Counted from the first letter of the stretch, positions 7,800 through 15,138 are shown. The stretch is DNA of 17,101 nucleotides from Halieaceae bacterium UBA6060 (GCA_002428935.1 DIYG01000058.1:1-17101), one strand, 5' to 3'. Numbers and translations: made by a program. Notes: generated by a model from the letters alone, not told the origin.

Positions 7800-9457
7800 C
7801 AGGTGCAGGGCTCCGAGGGGCTGCGGCGCTCGGGGTCGAGCCACACGTAACGCAGGTTCAAGGAGTCCATAAGATTGGCGGGCAGCCCACACACGCTGGG
7901 ATGGATCAGGTGCTTGCTCGTGTAGATGTAGATGGGAATGATGGGCATCTCTTCCATAAGCATGCGTTCTGCCTCATAGAACACCTTGAAGCGCTCCTCG
8001 CGGTTCGGGGCTTGCGGCGCCTTGTTCAGAATCAGATCGTCATAGACAGGGTTGGCGTAGCCCGTGTTGTTATTGCCTCCATCTGAAAGATACAGATCGA
8101 GAAAGTTGTTCGGGTCTACGTAGTCGCCAATCCACCCCCGCCGACCCACGTCGAAATTCATCGTGGCTACGGCATCGAGATAGACCTTCCACTCCTGGTT
8201 GGCGATGGTCACTTCGATGTTGAGAGCGTCTTTCCACATTTGCTGGATGGCCACGGCAATTTTGCGGTGGGCTTCCAGGGTGTTGTAGATGATCTCGATG
8301 CCGGGCCAGCCTTCGCCGTTGGGGTAGCCCGCTTCGGCGAGCAGACGGCGAGCTTCTTCGATGTCATAGCTAAAGGTTTTGGGGGGGTGGTAACCCAGGG
8401 TACCCGGCGGCGTGATGCTGTAGGACGGCACCGCGGACTTTTGCAGTACGGTGTTGATGAGGGTGTCCCGATCGACGCTCATGGAGAGTGCGCGGCGAAC
8501 CCGGGCGTCGTCCAGGGGCGGTCGCTGGGTATTCAGCAGATAAAAATAGCTGCCCAGATAGGGTTCCTGAACATACGGCGAATCCTCCATGGCTTGATAA
8601 ACGGGAATTTTGTCCAGGGGGATGCTCTGGGTGTAGTGCAGTTGCCCGGCGCGGAATCCGCGCTCCTCGGAAACCAGGTTCTCTGTGGGATAGAACACCA
8701 CGCGATTGAGGCGCACAAAATCCGCATTCCAATAGTTCTCGTTTTTCTTCATGGTGATGCGGCGATTGAGCAGCCACTCTTCAAGGACAAAGGGCCCATT
8801 GCTGACGATGTTCTCGACCCGGGTCCATTTGGTGAAGCGATCCGTGAACTTGCCGTGCTTTTCTAACGTGGGGCGGTGGACCGCAAAAGTGCTGTAGTGG
8901 TCCATGAGCTGGATAAAGTAGGGCGTGGGTTCTTTGAGAGTGACCACCAGGGTCAGTGGGTTGGGAGCTTTGACGCCCACCTCGGCAAAGTCGTCGATCT
9001 TTCCGGTGAAAAACTCCTCCGCATTCACCAGGGGGAAGAGCATGTAGGAATAGAGGTTACCCGTATCAGGGTGCAGGGCGCGCATCCAACTCCATACGTA
9101 GTCGTCGGCGGTTACCGGATCACCGTTGGACCAGCGGGCCTCGGGATTGATGTGAAAGGTAATCTGGCGGCGATCTTCGCTAAATTCCCAGCTTTGGGCG
9201 ACCCCGGGTTCGGGCTCCAGAGTGTAGGGGTTTTTTACCGCCAGACCTTCGAACAGTGCGCGTAAGAGGTGGTTTTCCGGTACTCCCGTAACGACATGAG
9301 GATCGAGCCCCTGGGGCTCGGAGCCGTTGCCGTAGTGGAAGGTCTGGTCGCGATTCCCTCTCTCTACGTTGGACTCACCACCGGTACAGGCACTGAGTCC
9401 GAGGGTCATGGCTAAAACGACACCAAGGCCATAAAGGGAGGAGCGAGAAAAAAACAC
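7799..9457 (-). CDS. oppA: Oligopeptide-binding lipoprotein OppA
   Basis: This 552-residue solute-binding protein of the SBP_bac_5 family (PF00496) is the receptor that delivers peptides to OppBC. A signal peptide ends in the lipobox LSAC with Cys24, so it is predicted to be a lipoprotein, whereas E. coli OppA (543 residues) is a soluble periplasmic protein. Family hallmarks are GSEPQGLDPH near residue 45, the ARWSNGDPVTADDY segment and the VSNGPFVLEEW segment. The start is a GTG at 9455-9457, 2 bases after the stop of the upstream gene; there is no strong ribosome-binding site, so coupling is likely. The next in-frame ATG (residue 17) would destroy the signal peptide. Oligopeptide specificity is assigned from overall similarity and the linked oppBC genes. 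Confidence 0.93.
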   Translation of the reverse strand: MFFSRSSLYGLGVVLAMTLGLSACTGGESNVERGNRDQTFHYGNGSEPQGLDPHVVTGVPENHLLRALFEGLAVKNPYTLEPEPGVAQSWEFSEDRRQITFHINPEARWSNGDPVTADDYVWSWMRALHPDTGNLYSYMLFPLVNAEEFFTGKIDDFAEVGVKAPNPLTLVVTLKEPTPYFIQLMDHYSTFAVHRPTLEKHGKFTDRFTKWTRVENIVSNGPFVLEEWLLNRRITMKKNENYWNADFVRLNRVVFYPTENLVSEERGFRAGQLHYTQSIPLDKIPVYQAMEDSPYVQEPYLGSYFYLLNTQRPPLDDARVRRALSMSVDRDTLINTVLQKSAVPSYSITPPGTLGYHPPKTFSYDIEEARRLLAEAGYPNGEGWPGIEIIYNTLEAHRKIAVAIQQMWKDALNIEVTIANQEWKVYLDAVATMNFDVGRRGWIGDYVDPNNFLDLYLSDGGNNNTGYANPVYDDLILNKAPQAPNREERFKVFYEAERMLMEEMPIIPIYIYTSKHLIHPSVCGLPANLMDSLNLRYVWLDPERRSPSEPCT

Positions 9458-9459
9458 GA

Positions 9460-10101
9460 TCAGGAGCGTCCGCTCACCATTAGGAATTCGAGACGGCCAT
9501 CGCCATGGAGGACACCCTGATCAATGCGTAACTCGGAACCCAGGGCCTCGTTGACGATCTTTCGATTGTGAGCAAACAGCGGCGTGGCTAGCTGGCTATG
9601 GACGGCGATCTGCTCGCTGCCGATAAGCCCGAGCTGGCGAAGCTGTTGTTCGGCCCCCCGTTTGTGAAGCATGAAGCCGTGACCGCGAAAGTGTTTGGTG
9701 ACATGCCGACGCAGGAGACCGCCAAAGGCCGGTAGGGCATGTTCATGAAGGTGGTTTAGGGTGTCCCAGAGAAACACCAGATCGTAACGATGTTCGCCAA
9801 TGGCAGAGAGAACACCGCTCAACTCCAACTGCATTTGTTGCAGCGAGGGCGGTTCTTCCATGCGCTCGCCCAACTCGCGGGACCAGGCGAGGAGGGGTTC
9901 CGCCGCGTCGAGGACGCAGAGACGGCAGGGATATTGGTTAAAGAACTCCAGGCTGGCGCTATTGGCGCGTCCGAAGTCCAGAATGTTGAGGGTGCCGATT
10001 TGCTCCAGGCGCTTTTCGTCCAGAGCAATGGGCAGAAGGCGACTACTTAGAGGGGGAATGGGGGCCGGCCCGCCAGCTTTTCTCCCCGGTAGACCGACCA
10101 T
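9460..10101 (-). CDS. Methyltransferase-fold protein with degenerate SAM motif, unknown function
   Basis: I do not recognise this 213-residue protein as a named family. Its first two-thirds resemble a class I methyltransferase Rossmann fold. LNILDFGRANSASLEFF (about 38-54) sits where motif I (normally DxGxGxG) would be. RLCVLDAAEPLLAWSREL (60-77) is like motif II with its acidic residue, and YDLVFLWDTLNHL (about 105-117) is like motif IV. Motif I lacks the usual glycines, having GRANSAS instead, so SAM binding may be weak or lost. It has no signal peptide or membrane segment and should be cytoplasmic. It starts 8 bases after the bactofilin stop and ends 2 bases before oppA, so it lies within one operon. 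Its link to bactofilin could mean a polymer-associated factor, but that is a guess. Confidence 0.75.
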   Translation of the reverse strand: MVGLPGRKAGGPAPIPPLSSRLLPIALDEKRLEQIGTLNILDFGRANSASLEFFNQYPCRLCVLDAAEPLLAWSRELGERMEEPPSLQQMQLELSGVLSAIGEHRYDLVFLWDTLNHLHEHALPAFGGLLRRHVTKHFRGHGFMLHKRGAEQQLRQLGLIGSEQIAVHSQLATPLFAHNRKIVNEALGSELRIDQGVLHGDGRLEFLMVSGRS

Positions 10102-10109
10102 GGGTTACG

Positions 10110-10631
10110 TCAGCTAGCCTTGTCGATGCTACGCACGTCCGGTGTTGCGGCCGGCGCCGCAGCGGGTTTCGCCGTCGCCGCGGCTTTGCTGCTGCCCATG
10201 TCGATGCTGCCCTTGAAGCGACCACCGTCTTCGAGCATGACGCGCGGGGCGCTGACGTTGCCCTGCACATTGCCGGAAGCGCAGATCACGACGCGTTCAC
10301 CGCCATCGATATCGCCCTTCACCTCGCCTTCGATACGCACGGTCTTGGCCGTGACATTGGCTTCGACGCGACCGGAAGTGCCGATGACCAATTCGTTGTC
10401 CGTAAGGGTGATGGTACCGCTCACTTCTCCTTCGACGAGCAGGTCTTCGCTGCTAATGATGTCGCCGTTTACCTTGACCTTCGCTCCAATCACTGCGCGC
10501 GCTCCTTTCGGGATAGGTGGCGGAGCCTTGGGCTTCGCCGGGGTAGAGGGTGTGGTATCAGCCTGGGCAACGGGGGCGCTCTCTCGCGCTTCCGGCCGTG
10601 GTTCTGATTTGTTGCTCTTGCGTTCGAACAT
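10110..10631 (-). CDS. Bactofilin (polymer-forming cytoskeletal protein)
   Basis: Bactofilins polymerise without nucleotide into filaments that place cell-wall enzymes, stalks or appendages. The 173-residue product has the family layout: a short N-tail beginning MFERK, a proline/alanine-rich linker (about 18-43), and a central DUF583 right-handed beta-helix (about 47-145) with repeating turns such as VNGDIISSEDLLVEGEVSG and VRIEGEVKGDI. A disordered Ala/Pro-rich C-tail follows. The frame is open to 10712, but the ATG at 10629-10631 is preferred because bactofilins typically start MF-x-x-K and the extra 27 residues look like noncoding DNA containing a palindrome. The ribosome-binding site is weak. 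It heads the tight gene run ending in the Opp ATPase. No transmembrane segment is visible, so membrane attachment would be through the N-tail. Confidence 0.92.
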   Translation of the reverse strand: MFERKSNKSEPRPEARESAPVAQADTTPSTPAKPKAPPPIPKGARAVIGAKVKVNGDIISSEDLLVEGEVSGTITLTDNELVIGTSGRVEANVTAKTVRIEGEVKGDIDGGERVVICASGNVQGNVSAPRVMLEDGGRFKGSIDMGSSKAAATAKPAAAPAATPDVRSIDKAS

Positions 10632-10681
10632 GTTCTGGTTACCGCTTGCTCTGAGGCGGGTTTGGGACACAGGAGTCGCGA

Positions 10682-10700
10682 GAGATGGGAGTCCCATCTC
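10682..10700. promoter_or_regulatory. Perfect 9+9 palindrome upstream of bactofilin
   Basis: GAGATGGGA (10682-10690), one central G, and TCCCATCTC (10692-10700) form a perfect inverted repeat 51 bases upstream of the bactofilin ATG. No U run follows on either strand, so it does not look like an intrinsic terminator. It could be an operator for a dimeric regulator of the bactofilin-opp run, or a leader hairpin. Confidence 0.4.
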
Positions 10701-10793
10701 CCTCGAACTCAAGATTTCATGCTAGATGAAGGTAGCGGGTAGCGCAATGAGATTTCCCGCCCCGGATCAGGGTGAATCGTTCCTGTCCACCGC

Positions 10794-12191
10794 TCAGCGA
10801 CTGGCTTTACCGTAACGCAAGGCGCCGTTCTGACGCAGAAGGGGTAGGGATCGAAGGGTCGAGAGGCGATAGCTGGGCTCGAGCACCGTGTCGACGGCAA
10901 GATAATCCGCGCGACCGAGATCATGACCGAGGCTAACCCGTACATAGCCGTTATGAAGGCCGTCGGTCCATTGCACCTCGCGATTGTGTTCCGCGAGGAG
11001 CTGGTCTAGCAGCATCGCGCCATCGGTTCCGAATTCTACAAAGTCTCCGGGCGAACTCACGCCAGAGGTGCCCAACTCCAGGCCCATGGGGCGCCCGGTG
11101 TCATCAAACAGCGAGTTACTCCAGAAGCTGTGACTATCACCAGTCAGCACCAGTAAATCTTCGATACCGTGACTTCGGCTGCTCCGGTACAGGGCTTCGC
11201 GGCTCTGGGGATAGCCGTCCCAGGGGTCGAGATACAGGGGTAGATCGAGGTCTCCCATACGCTTGAGATAGCTCAGGCGATCCTGGGACGACGGAGGAGT
11301 GCCGGCGCGCAGCCGGGCAATGTGCTCATCACCGAGCCTGGGGTAGTGGGTTCGCGCCATGGGAATTTGGTTGGCAAGAACATGCCAGGGGCGTCCAGCC
11401 TGGGCCGACTCCTCAAGGGAGCGGTCGAGAAACTCGCTCATGGCGGAGGACAGCATGGGACGGTTTTCCGCGCCAACCACGTCCCGAAGAAACGCCTGGG
11501 CCTCATCTTTCGAGGTGCTCTCGTCGATGTGTTCACCGTACTCTATTTGCTGGGCGCGGGCGCTGTGCCGGGTTTCCAGGGATATCAGACTCGCCAAATT
11601 GCCAAAGCGCCAATGCCGCCAGTAGTCGCTGGGAGCGTGCCCCGGCGATGGATCGCGCACGGGCATCCATTCAAACCAGGCGCGCAGGGCGGCTTCGCGG
11701 CGCGTCTCCCAGGGGCCTTCTTTGTCGGCCTGGTGATTTTGCGCCCCGCCGCGCCAGGGATTATTGGTCACCTCATGGTCGTCCCAGATCGCCAACAGGG
11801 GATGTCGTGCGTGCATGCGCTGGGAGAGGGGGTCCGCTTTGTACTGGGCGTGGCGCTGGCGATAGTCCGCCAGGCTGGTGATTTCATGGGCGGGTTCGTG
11901 GTCACGGGCAATGGTTCGACCGGTTTCTCCGCCGTAACCGTCGACGCCATATTCATAGATGTAGTCGCCGAGATGGAGGACCCAGTCCACGCTGTCATCC
12001 AGGGATATGGCGTCGTAGACATTGAAGTGACCAAAGGGGTAGTTCGAGCAGGACACCACGGCCAGGGTGAGGGTATCGATGTCGCCCTTGGGCAAGGTCT
12101 TCGCGCGCCCGGTGGTGGATACCGCATCGGCCACCCGAAAGCGGTAGAAGTAGTCAGCGCCCGCCTGCAGACCATTCGCCAATACCTTCAC
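10794..12191 (-). CDS. phoD: PhoD-type alkaline phosphatase, catalytic part of a frameshifted gene
   Basis: PhoD enzymes are exported metallophosphoesterases that strip phosphate from phosphodiesters and monoesters. This 465-codon frame holds the catalytic domain. AVVSCSNYPFGHFNVYDAIS contains the active-site-region cysteine, followed by VLHLGDYIYEYG, LLAIWDDHEVTNN and LVLTGDSHSFW, the metal and phosphate-binding motifs of PF09423. The GTG at 12189-12191 is only the first possible start. In-frame sequence upstream of it (TIVTRGSTSTSAQRDYTVK, just before the GTG) still reads as PhoD, so the true N-terminus lies in another frame at 12188-12469. Adding one base near 12247 joins the parts into one frame of 558 residues. 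The catalytic motifs look intact, so either the deletion is recent or it is a base-call error. The gene follows the TonB-dependent receptor. Confidence 0.9.
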   Translation of the reverse strand: MKVLANGLQAGADYFYRFRVADAVSTTGRAKTLPKGDIDTLTLAVVSCSNYPFGHFNVYDAISLDDSVDWVLHLGDYIYEYGVDGYGGETGRTIARDHEPAHEITSLADYRQRHAQYKADPLSQRMHARHPLLAIWDDHEVTNNPWRGGAQNHQADKEGPWETRREAALRAWFEWMPVRDPSPGHAPSDYWRHWRFGNLASLISLETRHSARAQQIEYGEHIDESTSKDEAQAFLRDVVGAENRPMLSSAMSEFLDRSLEESAQAGRPWHVLANQIPMARTHYPRLGDEHIARLRAGTPPSSQDRLSYLKRMGDLDLPLYLDPWDGYPQSREALYRSSRSHGIEDLLVLTGDSHSFWSNSLFDDTGRPMGLELGTSGVSSPGDFVEFGTDGAMLLDQLLAEHNREVQWTDGLHNGYVRVSLGHDLGRADYLAVDTVLEPSYRLSTLRSLPLLRQNGALRYGKASR

Positions 12192-12469
12192 CGTGTAATC
12201 GCGCTGCGCGGATGTGGAGGTGCTGCCCCGGGTGACGATGGTCTGGACTCGGGATCTGTCGCAAGCTCCCAGGAGACAGTTGTAGCCCGGCTAAAGCCAC
12301 TCACACGAGTCCATAAGATCAGGGAGTGATAATCCGGATCGCCGCTGGCAACACCATGGGCAAAGGGGCCGGGGTTTGCCGAGGGGGCTTCCCCCCTGGC
12401 GTGCAAAGAGGTCGCGGAAGCTGCGGCGGCAGAGATGATGGCCTGGCGGCGAGTGAGGTCTATGTTCAT
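12188..12469 (-). pseudogene. phoD: PhoD N-terminal part: Tat signal and N-terminal domain, separated by a one-base frameshift
   Basis: This 93-codon frame starts with LTRRQAIISAAAASATS, a twin-arginine signal peptide, as expected for PhoD, which is folded with metal before export. It continues with FAHGVASGDPDYHSLILWTR and VSWELATDPE, the start of the PhoD N-terminal domain (PF16655). After DPE the frame degenerates (SRPSSPGAAPPHP) and stops. At 12243-12250 the minus strand reads GAGTCCAG. One extra T (GAG TTC CAG) would give ATDPEFQTIVTRGSTSTSAQ and continue into the catalytic frame. The whole locus (10794-12469, 1676 bases) becomes divisible by three with one added base. The ATG at 12467-12469 has GGAG 6 bases upstream. 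The stop overlaps a GTG as GTGA, but there is no ribosome-binding site there. Confidence 0.85.
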
Positions 12470-12484
12470 GGCTTACTCCGGAGC

Positions 12485-12515
12485 AAAAAAAAAGCCGACG
12501 CCCGAGGACGCCGGC
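12485..12515 (-). terminator. Intrinsic terminator after the TonB-dependent receptor gene
   Basis: On the minus strand a stem with arms GCCGGCG (12509-12515) and CGTCGGC (12494-12500), with one G-U pair and an 8-base loop, is followed directly by nine T (12485-12493). It begins 21 bases after the receptor stop. This is a strong Rho-independent terminator by sequence. Only 15 bases separate its T run from the phoD ATG, and those hold the phoD ribosome-binding site. Confidence 0.92.
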
Positions 12516-12535
12516 GAGGAGAGTCGATAGAGAAC

Positions 12536-14911
12536 TTAGAAGTCGATGTTGAAGGAGGCAGACACGGTGCGTGGAGCGCCAATCCAGGCCCCTTCGCCGG
12601 CGATGCCGCCCAGATAGCTCTCATCGAAGGCGTTGTTAACGAGCAGGGTGATATCCCAGCCGCCCACCACATCGCCGACCTTGCCGCCGGTCATACGCAG
12701 ATAGATATCCGCCGTCGTGTAGTCCTCGGCGATCCAGCTATTGTCCAGACGCACGGGGCGTTCACCGGTGTACTTGGCGCTGATACCAGCGGCAAAACGA
12801 TCCCAGGCCCAGTCCAGGGATACCACCAGCTGCTGGTCGGGAATACCCGTGACATCGTTACCCGGCGTCACGCCAACATTTTCGTCCACCAGTGGATCAC
12901 CGGTGCCGATGTACGTGGCGTCGTTGTAGGTGTAGGCGGAGTAGAGGGATAGGGTGTCGGTCATGCGCCAGTCGGCAGACAGCTCCACACCGCTGGACTC
13001 AATCCCGCCGGCGTTGAAGTAGGAACCGTTAGTGCCGATGAGGTAGTCCGGCCCAGCAGCAGTTTCTGCGCTGAGGAAGATCAGACGATTGCTGAAGTCG
13101 ATATCGAAGTAGGTGGCTGTGAGATACAGCGAATCACCGCGATAGCGCAATCCGATTTCCATGTTCTCGGCGGTTTCCGGTTCGATGGTGTCTAGATCCG
13201 AGTCGGGTCGCTCAAGGATCAGGTCAGAGATGGCCTTGAAGTTCTCCGTGTAGCCGGTGAACAACTCCAAGCCATCAATCGGCGTTTGCCATACCAGACC
13301 GGCAGACAGGAGCACGTCCGAGTCCGAGTCCACGGAGGCATTGGAGGTTTCTCCAAAGTTGTCCTCGCGCTCAACGTCTACCAGGAACTGTTTCACGCCG
13401 GCGGTGAGGGAGACGCTACCGATATCGACGGTGTCTTCCAGGTACCACTTCATGACTTCCTGAGGGTAGCTGCGGTCGTACTGGGTCCAGTAGGCCTGGG
13501 AATCGAAAGCCATACCCACCCGGGTGTCGGTGATCTTTTGCCAGGTGCGAGTTTCATCCCGGGTTTGGTCTTCGTACCAGATCCCGCTGCGAAGGGTATT
13601 GCTGAATCCTGCGACATCTGCAGTCCAGTCCCCGTCCACCATGAAGCCTGCGCGGGAGTTTTCGTAGTTGGTGGTGCGGTAGGACTGCACGGCGATGGCA
13701 TCTGCCGGATAGCAGGCGGGGTCATATTCGGGGCCAGCGCCGCCATAGGGGAAGGTAATGGAAGACTCACACCCCGCAGCCGGTGTAAGGGCGCGACCTT
13801 CGGGATCGACAAAGAAAATCAGTCCCCGCGCGGCGCCGCCGTTTACCTGGGCGTTACCCGTGGCCTCTGACTCTATGCCACCCTGGTCATCGATGAGATC
13901 CACGAGGTAGGGCGGGATCCAGTCTCCGCGGCCTTCGTTTTCGTGAAAGTATCCACCTACCTTTAGATTTAGACCTTCGCTGAACTCGAAGTCCACGGTC
14001 GCATAGCCCAGGAGGTTTTCCCGCAGCGTGGACCAGCCCCGTCGAAAGACCTGATCCACATAGGGAACACCGGTCCACTCGCCGATGAGACCATCGGTGT
14101 TCGGATTGGCAGCGAAGGCCTCGGGAGAGAACAATCGCTGGTAGTTGTCTTCGTGCACGTCATCGTAGGAGAGATAGGCGGTGATCTCGGCGCGACCCAC
14201 ATTGGAGATCAGCTTAGCGGCGATATGATCCCGCTCATTCTCGGCGACTTCGTCTACCCAGTCCGAAGCCTCCTGGGTAGACACGCTTACCCAGGCCCGG
14301 GTGTCGCCGGCGAAGGTACCCGTGTCATAGCGCAGGTAAAGGCGTCGTGCATCGAAGTCTCCAACAGCGCCCTGTACACGCAGACGGGATTCTTCCAGGG
14401 GATCTGCGGTGACGTAGTCGATGGTGCCGCCGAGGGCTTCCAGAGATCGCGAGGCGATATCCGCCGTACCCTGGGACACGGCGATGCTGTCGATGTTCGC
14501 CGTATCAATATAGCGGTTGGCCTTTGCCCCACCACCGTAATTGGAATTGCCGTTGGGCATGCCGTCGATGGTGGTGCCAATTTGCTGATCCGACAGACTG
14601 ATTTGAAAACCGCGCAGGGCGATGGTGGTGGACCAGTCGTCGAAGCCGTAGGCATCACCTTCCTGAACCGATACGCCGGGAAGATTATCGATCAGCGCAT
14701 TTACGCTGGTGATGGGGGACTGCTGGGACTTCATGGATTCCGTAACAACGTTGTTGCCGAAAGCCACGCTCTGCGCAACAACAAACACTTCTTCAATGGC
14801 TTGTGGCGTAGCGGGTTCGGATTCCTGAGCCAGGGCCGGAGCAAGGCCGGCGCCCGACGCGATAGCGACGGCCACTGACAGACCGCGGCGCATAAACCGA
14901 TTCGTAGACAT
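12536..14911 (-). CDS. TonB-dependent outer-membrane receptor
   Basis: This 791-residue protein is a TonB-driven outer-membrane transporter. A signal peptide (about 1-29, cleaved after PALA) is followed by a TonB-box-like EEVFVVAQ (40-47). The plug domain (about 60-175) contains ITSVNALIDNLPGVSVQ, TTIALRGFQIS, IGTTIDGMPNG and YIDTANIDSIAVSQG. A roughly 600-residue barrel ends in SASFNIDF, with the aromatic C-terminal residue needed for outer-membrane assembly. The ATG at 14909-14911 has AGGGTG 7 bases upstream. The ligand is not readable from sequence; the downstream phoD gene suggests phosphorylated organics. A strong terminator follows. No TonB, ExbB or ExbD gene is in the window, so energy must come from a system encoded elsewhere. 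Confidence 0.94.
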   Translation of the reverse strand: MSTNRFMRRGLSVAVAIASGAGLAPALAQESEPATPQAIEEVFVVAQSVAFGNNVVTESMKSQQSPITSVNALIDNLPGVSVQEGDAYGFDDWSTTIALRGFQISLSDQQIGTTIDGMPNGNSNYGGGAKANRYIDTANIDSIAVSQGTADIASRSLEALGGTIDYVTADPLEESRLRVQGAVGDFDARRLYLRYDTGTFAGDTRAWVSVSTQEASDWVDEVAENERDHIAAKLISNVGRAEITAYLSYDDVHEDNYQRLFSPEAFAANPNTDGLIGEWTGVPYVDQVFRRGWSTLRENLLGYATVDFEFSEGLNLKVGGYFHENEGRGDWIPPYLVDLIDDQGGIESEATGNAQVNGGAARGLIFFVDPEGRALTPAAGCESSITFPYGGAGPEYDPACYPADAIAVQSYRTTNYENSRAGFMVDGDWTADVAGFSNTLRSGIWYEDQTRDETRTWQKITDTRVGMAFDSQAYWTQYDRSYPQEVMKWYLEDTVDIGSVSLTAGVKQFLVDVEREDNFGETSNASVDSDSDVLLSAGLVWQTPIDGLELFTGYTENFKAISDLILERPDSDLDTIEPETAENMEIGLRYRGDSLYLTATYFDIDFSNRLIFLSAETAAGPDYLIGTNGSYFNAGGIESSGVELSADWRMTDTLSLYSAYTYNDATYIGTGDPLVDENVGVTPGNDVTGIPDQQLVVSLDWAWDRFAAGISAKYTGERPVRLDNSWIAEDYTTADIYLRMTGGKVGDVVGGWDITLLVNNAFDESYLGGIAGEGAWIGAPRTVSASFNIDF

Positions 14912-14942
14912 AAAATCACCCTAATGAAAGACGGAACTGTTG

Positions 14943-14957
14943 CCGGTCCTGGACCGG
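14943..14957. promoter_or_regulatory. Perfect 7+7 palindrome in the receptor upstream region
   Basis: CCGGTCC (14943-14949), one T and GGACCGG (14951-14957) form a perfect inverted repeat 31 bases before the receptor start codon. It may be an operator or a leader hairpin. No U run follows it. Confidence 0.35.
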
Positions 14958-15012
14958 TGGTGTTTGCGTCTATTGCGCAGCCCGTGGCCGTGCTTAGGGG
15001 GTGGTGATGTTT

Positions 15013-15051
15013 CTCGCCTTCTCCCCGACGCGGGGCACATTCAAAGGCGAG
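15013..15051 (-). other. Nested inverted repeat (structured leader candidate) upstream of the receptor
   Basis: Perfect 8-base arms CTCGCCTT (15013-15020) and AAGGCGAG (15044-15051) enclose an inner stem CCCC (15023-15026) and GGGG (15032-15035) with a GACGC loop. A nested structure like this is unlikely to be accidental and could fold in the 5' leader of the receptor mRNA. It does not carry a U run in either direction, nor recognisable B12-box or TPP-riboswitch sequences. Confidence 0.35.
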
Positions 15052-15076
15052 AGCGTTACTGCGGGGTTACGAAGAA

Positions 15077-15094
15077 ATGATCTTTCGATGACGG
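15077..15094 (-). promoter_or_regulatory. Weak Pho-box-like repeat upstream of the receptor-phoD unit
   Basis: On the minus strand CCGTCAT (15088-15094), a 4-base spacer CGAA and AGATCAT (15077-15083) resemble the PhoB site CTGTCAT-N4-CTGTCAT. The first half matches 6 of 7, the second 4 of 7, with the correct 11-base period. It sits just past the sortase-operon terminator and faces the receptor gene. The match is partial and was noticed because of the phoD context, so it should be taken as a hint. Confidence 0.22.
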
Positions 15095-15105
15095 TTTTGC
15101 GAAAC

Positions 15106-15138
15106 GGCTCCACCCACAGGATCGAAGCGGGTGGAGCC
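15106..15138 (-). terminator. Terminator of the sortase operon
   Basis: Perfect 10-base arms GGCTCCACCC (15106-15115) and GGGTGGAGCC (15129-15138) with a 13-base loop begin 8 bases past the stop of the sortase-substrate gene. The following minus-strand sequence GTTTCG is only weakly U-rich. Position and stem strength support termination, while the tail is suboptimal. Confidence 0.7.

Noticed and set aside
12185..12195. GTGA stop/start overlap as translational coupling between two separate genes
   Set aside because: PhoD-like sequence in the downstream frame extends upstream of the GTG, and there is no ribosome-binding site. The frames are parts of one broken gene.
12243..12256. Programmed ribosomal frameshift in phoD
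   Set aside because: No slippery heptamer or homopolymer is present at the switch site, and PhoD is not known to use frameshifting.
11322..12329. 335-codon open frame on the plus strand opposite phoD
   Set aside because: It lies wholly antisense to a recognisable phosphatase, shows no family motif, and is a typical mirror frame in GC-rich DNA.
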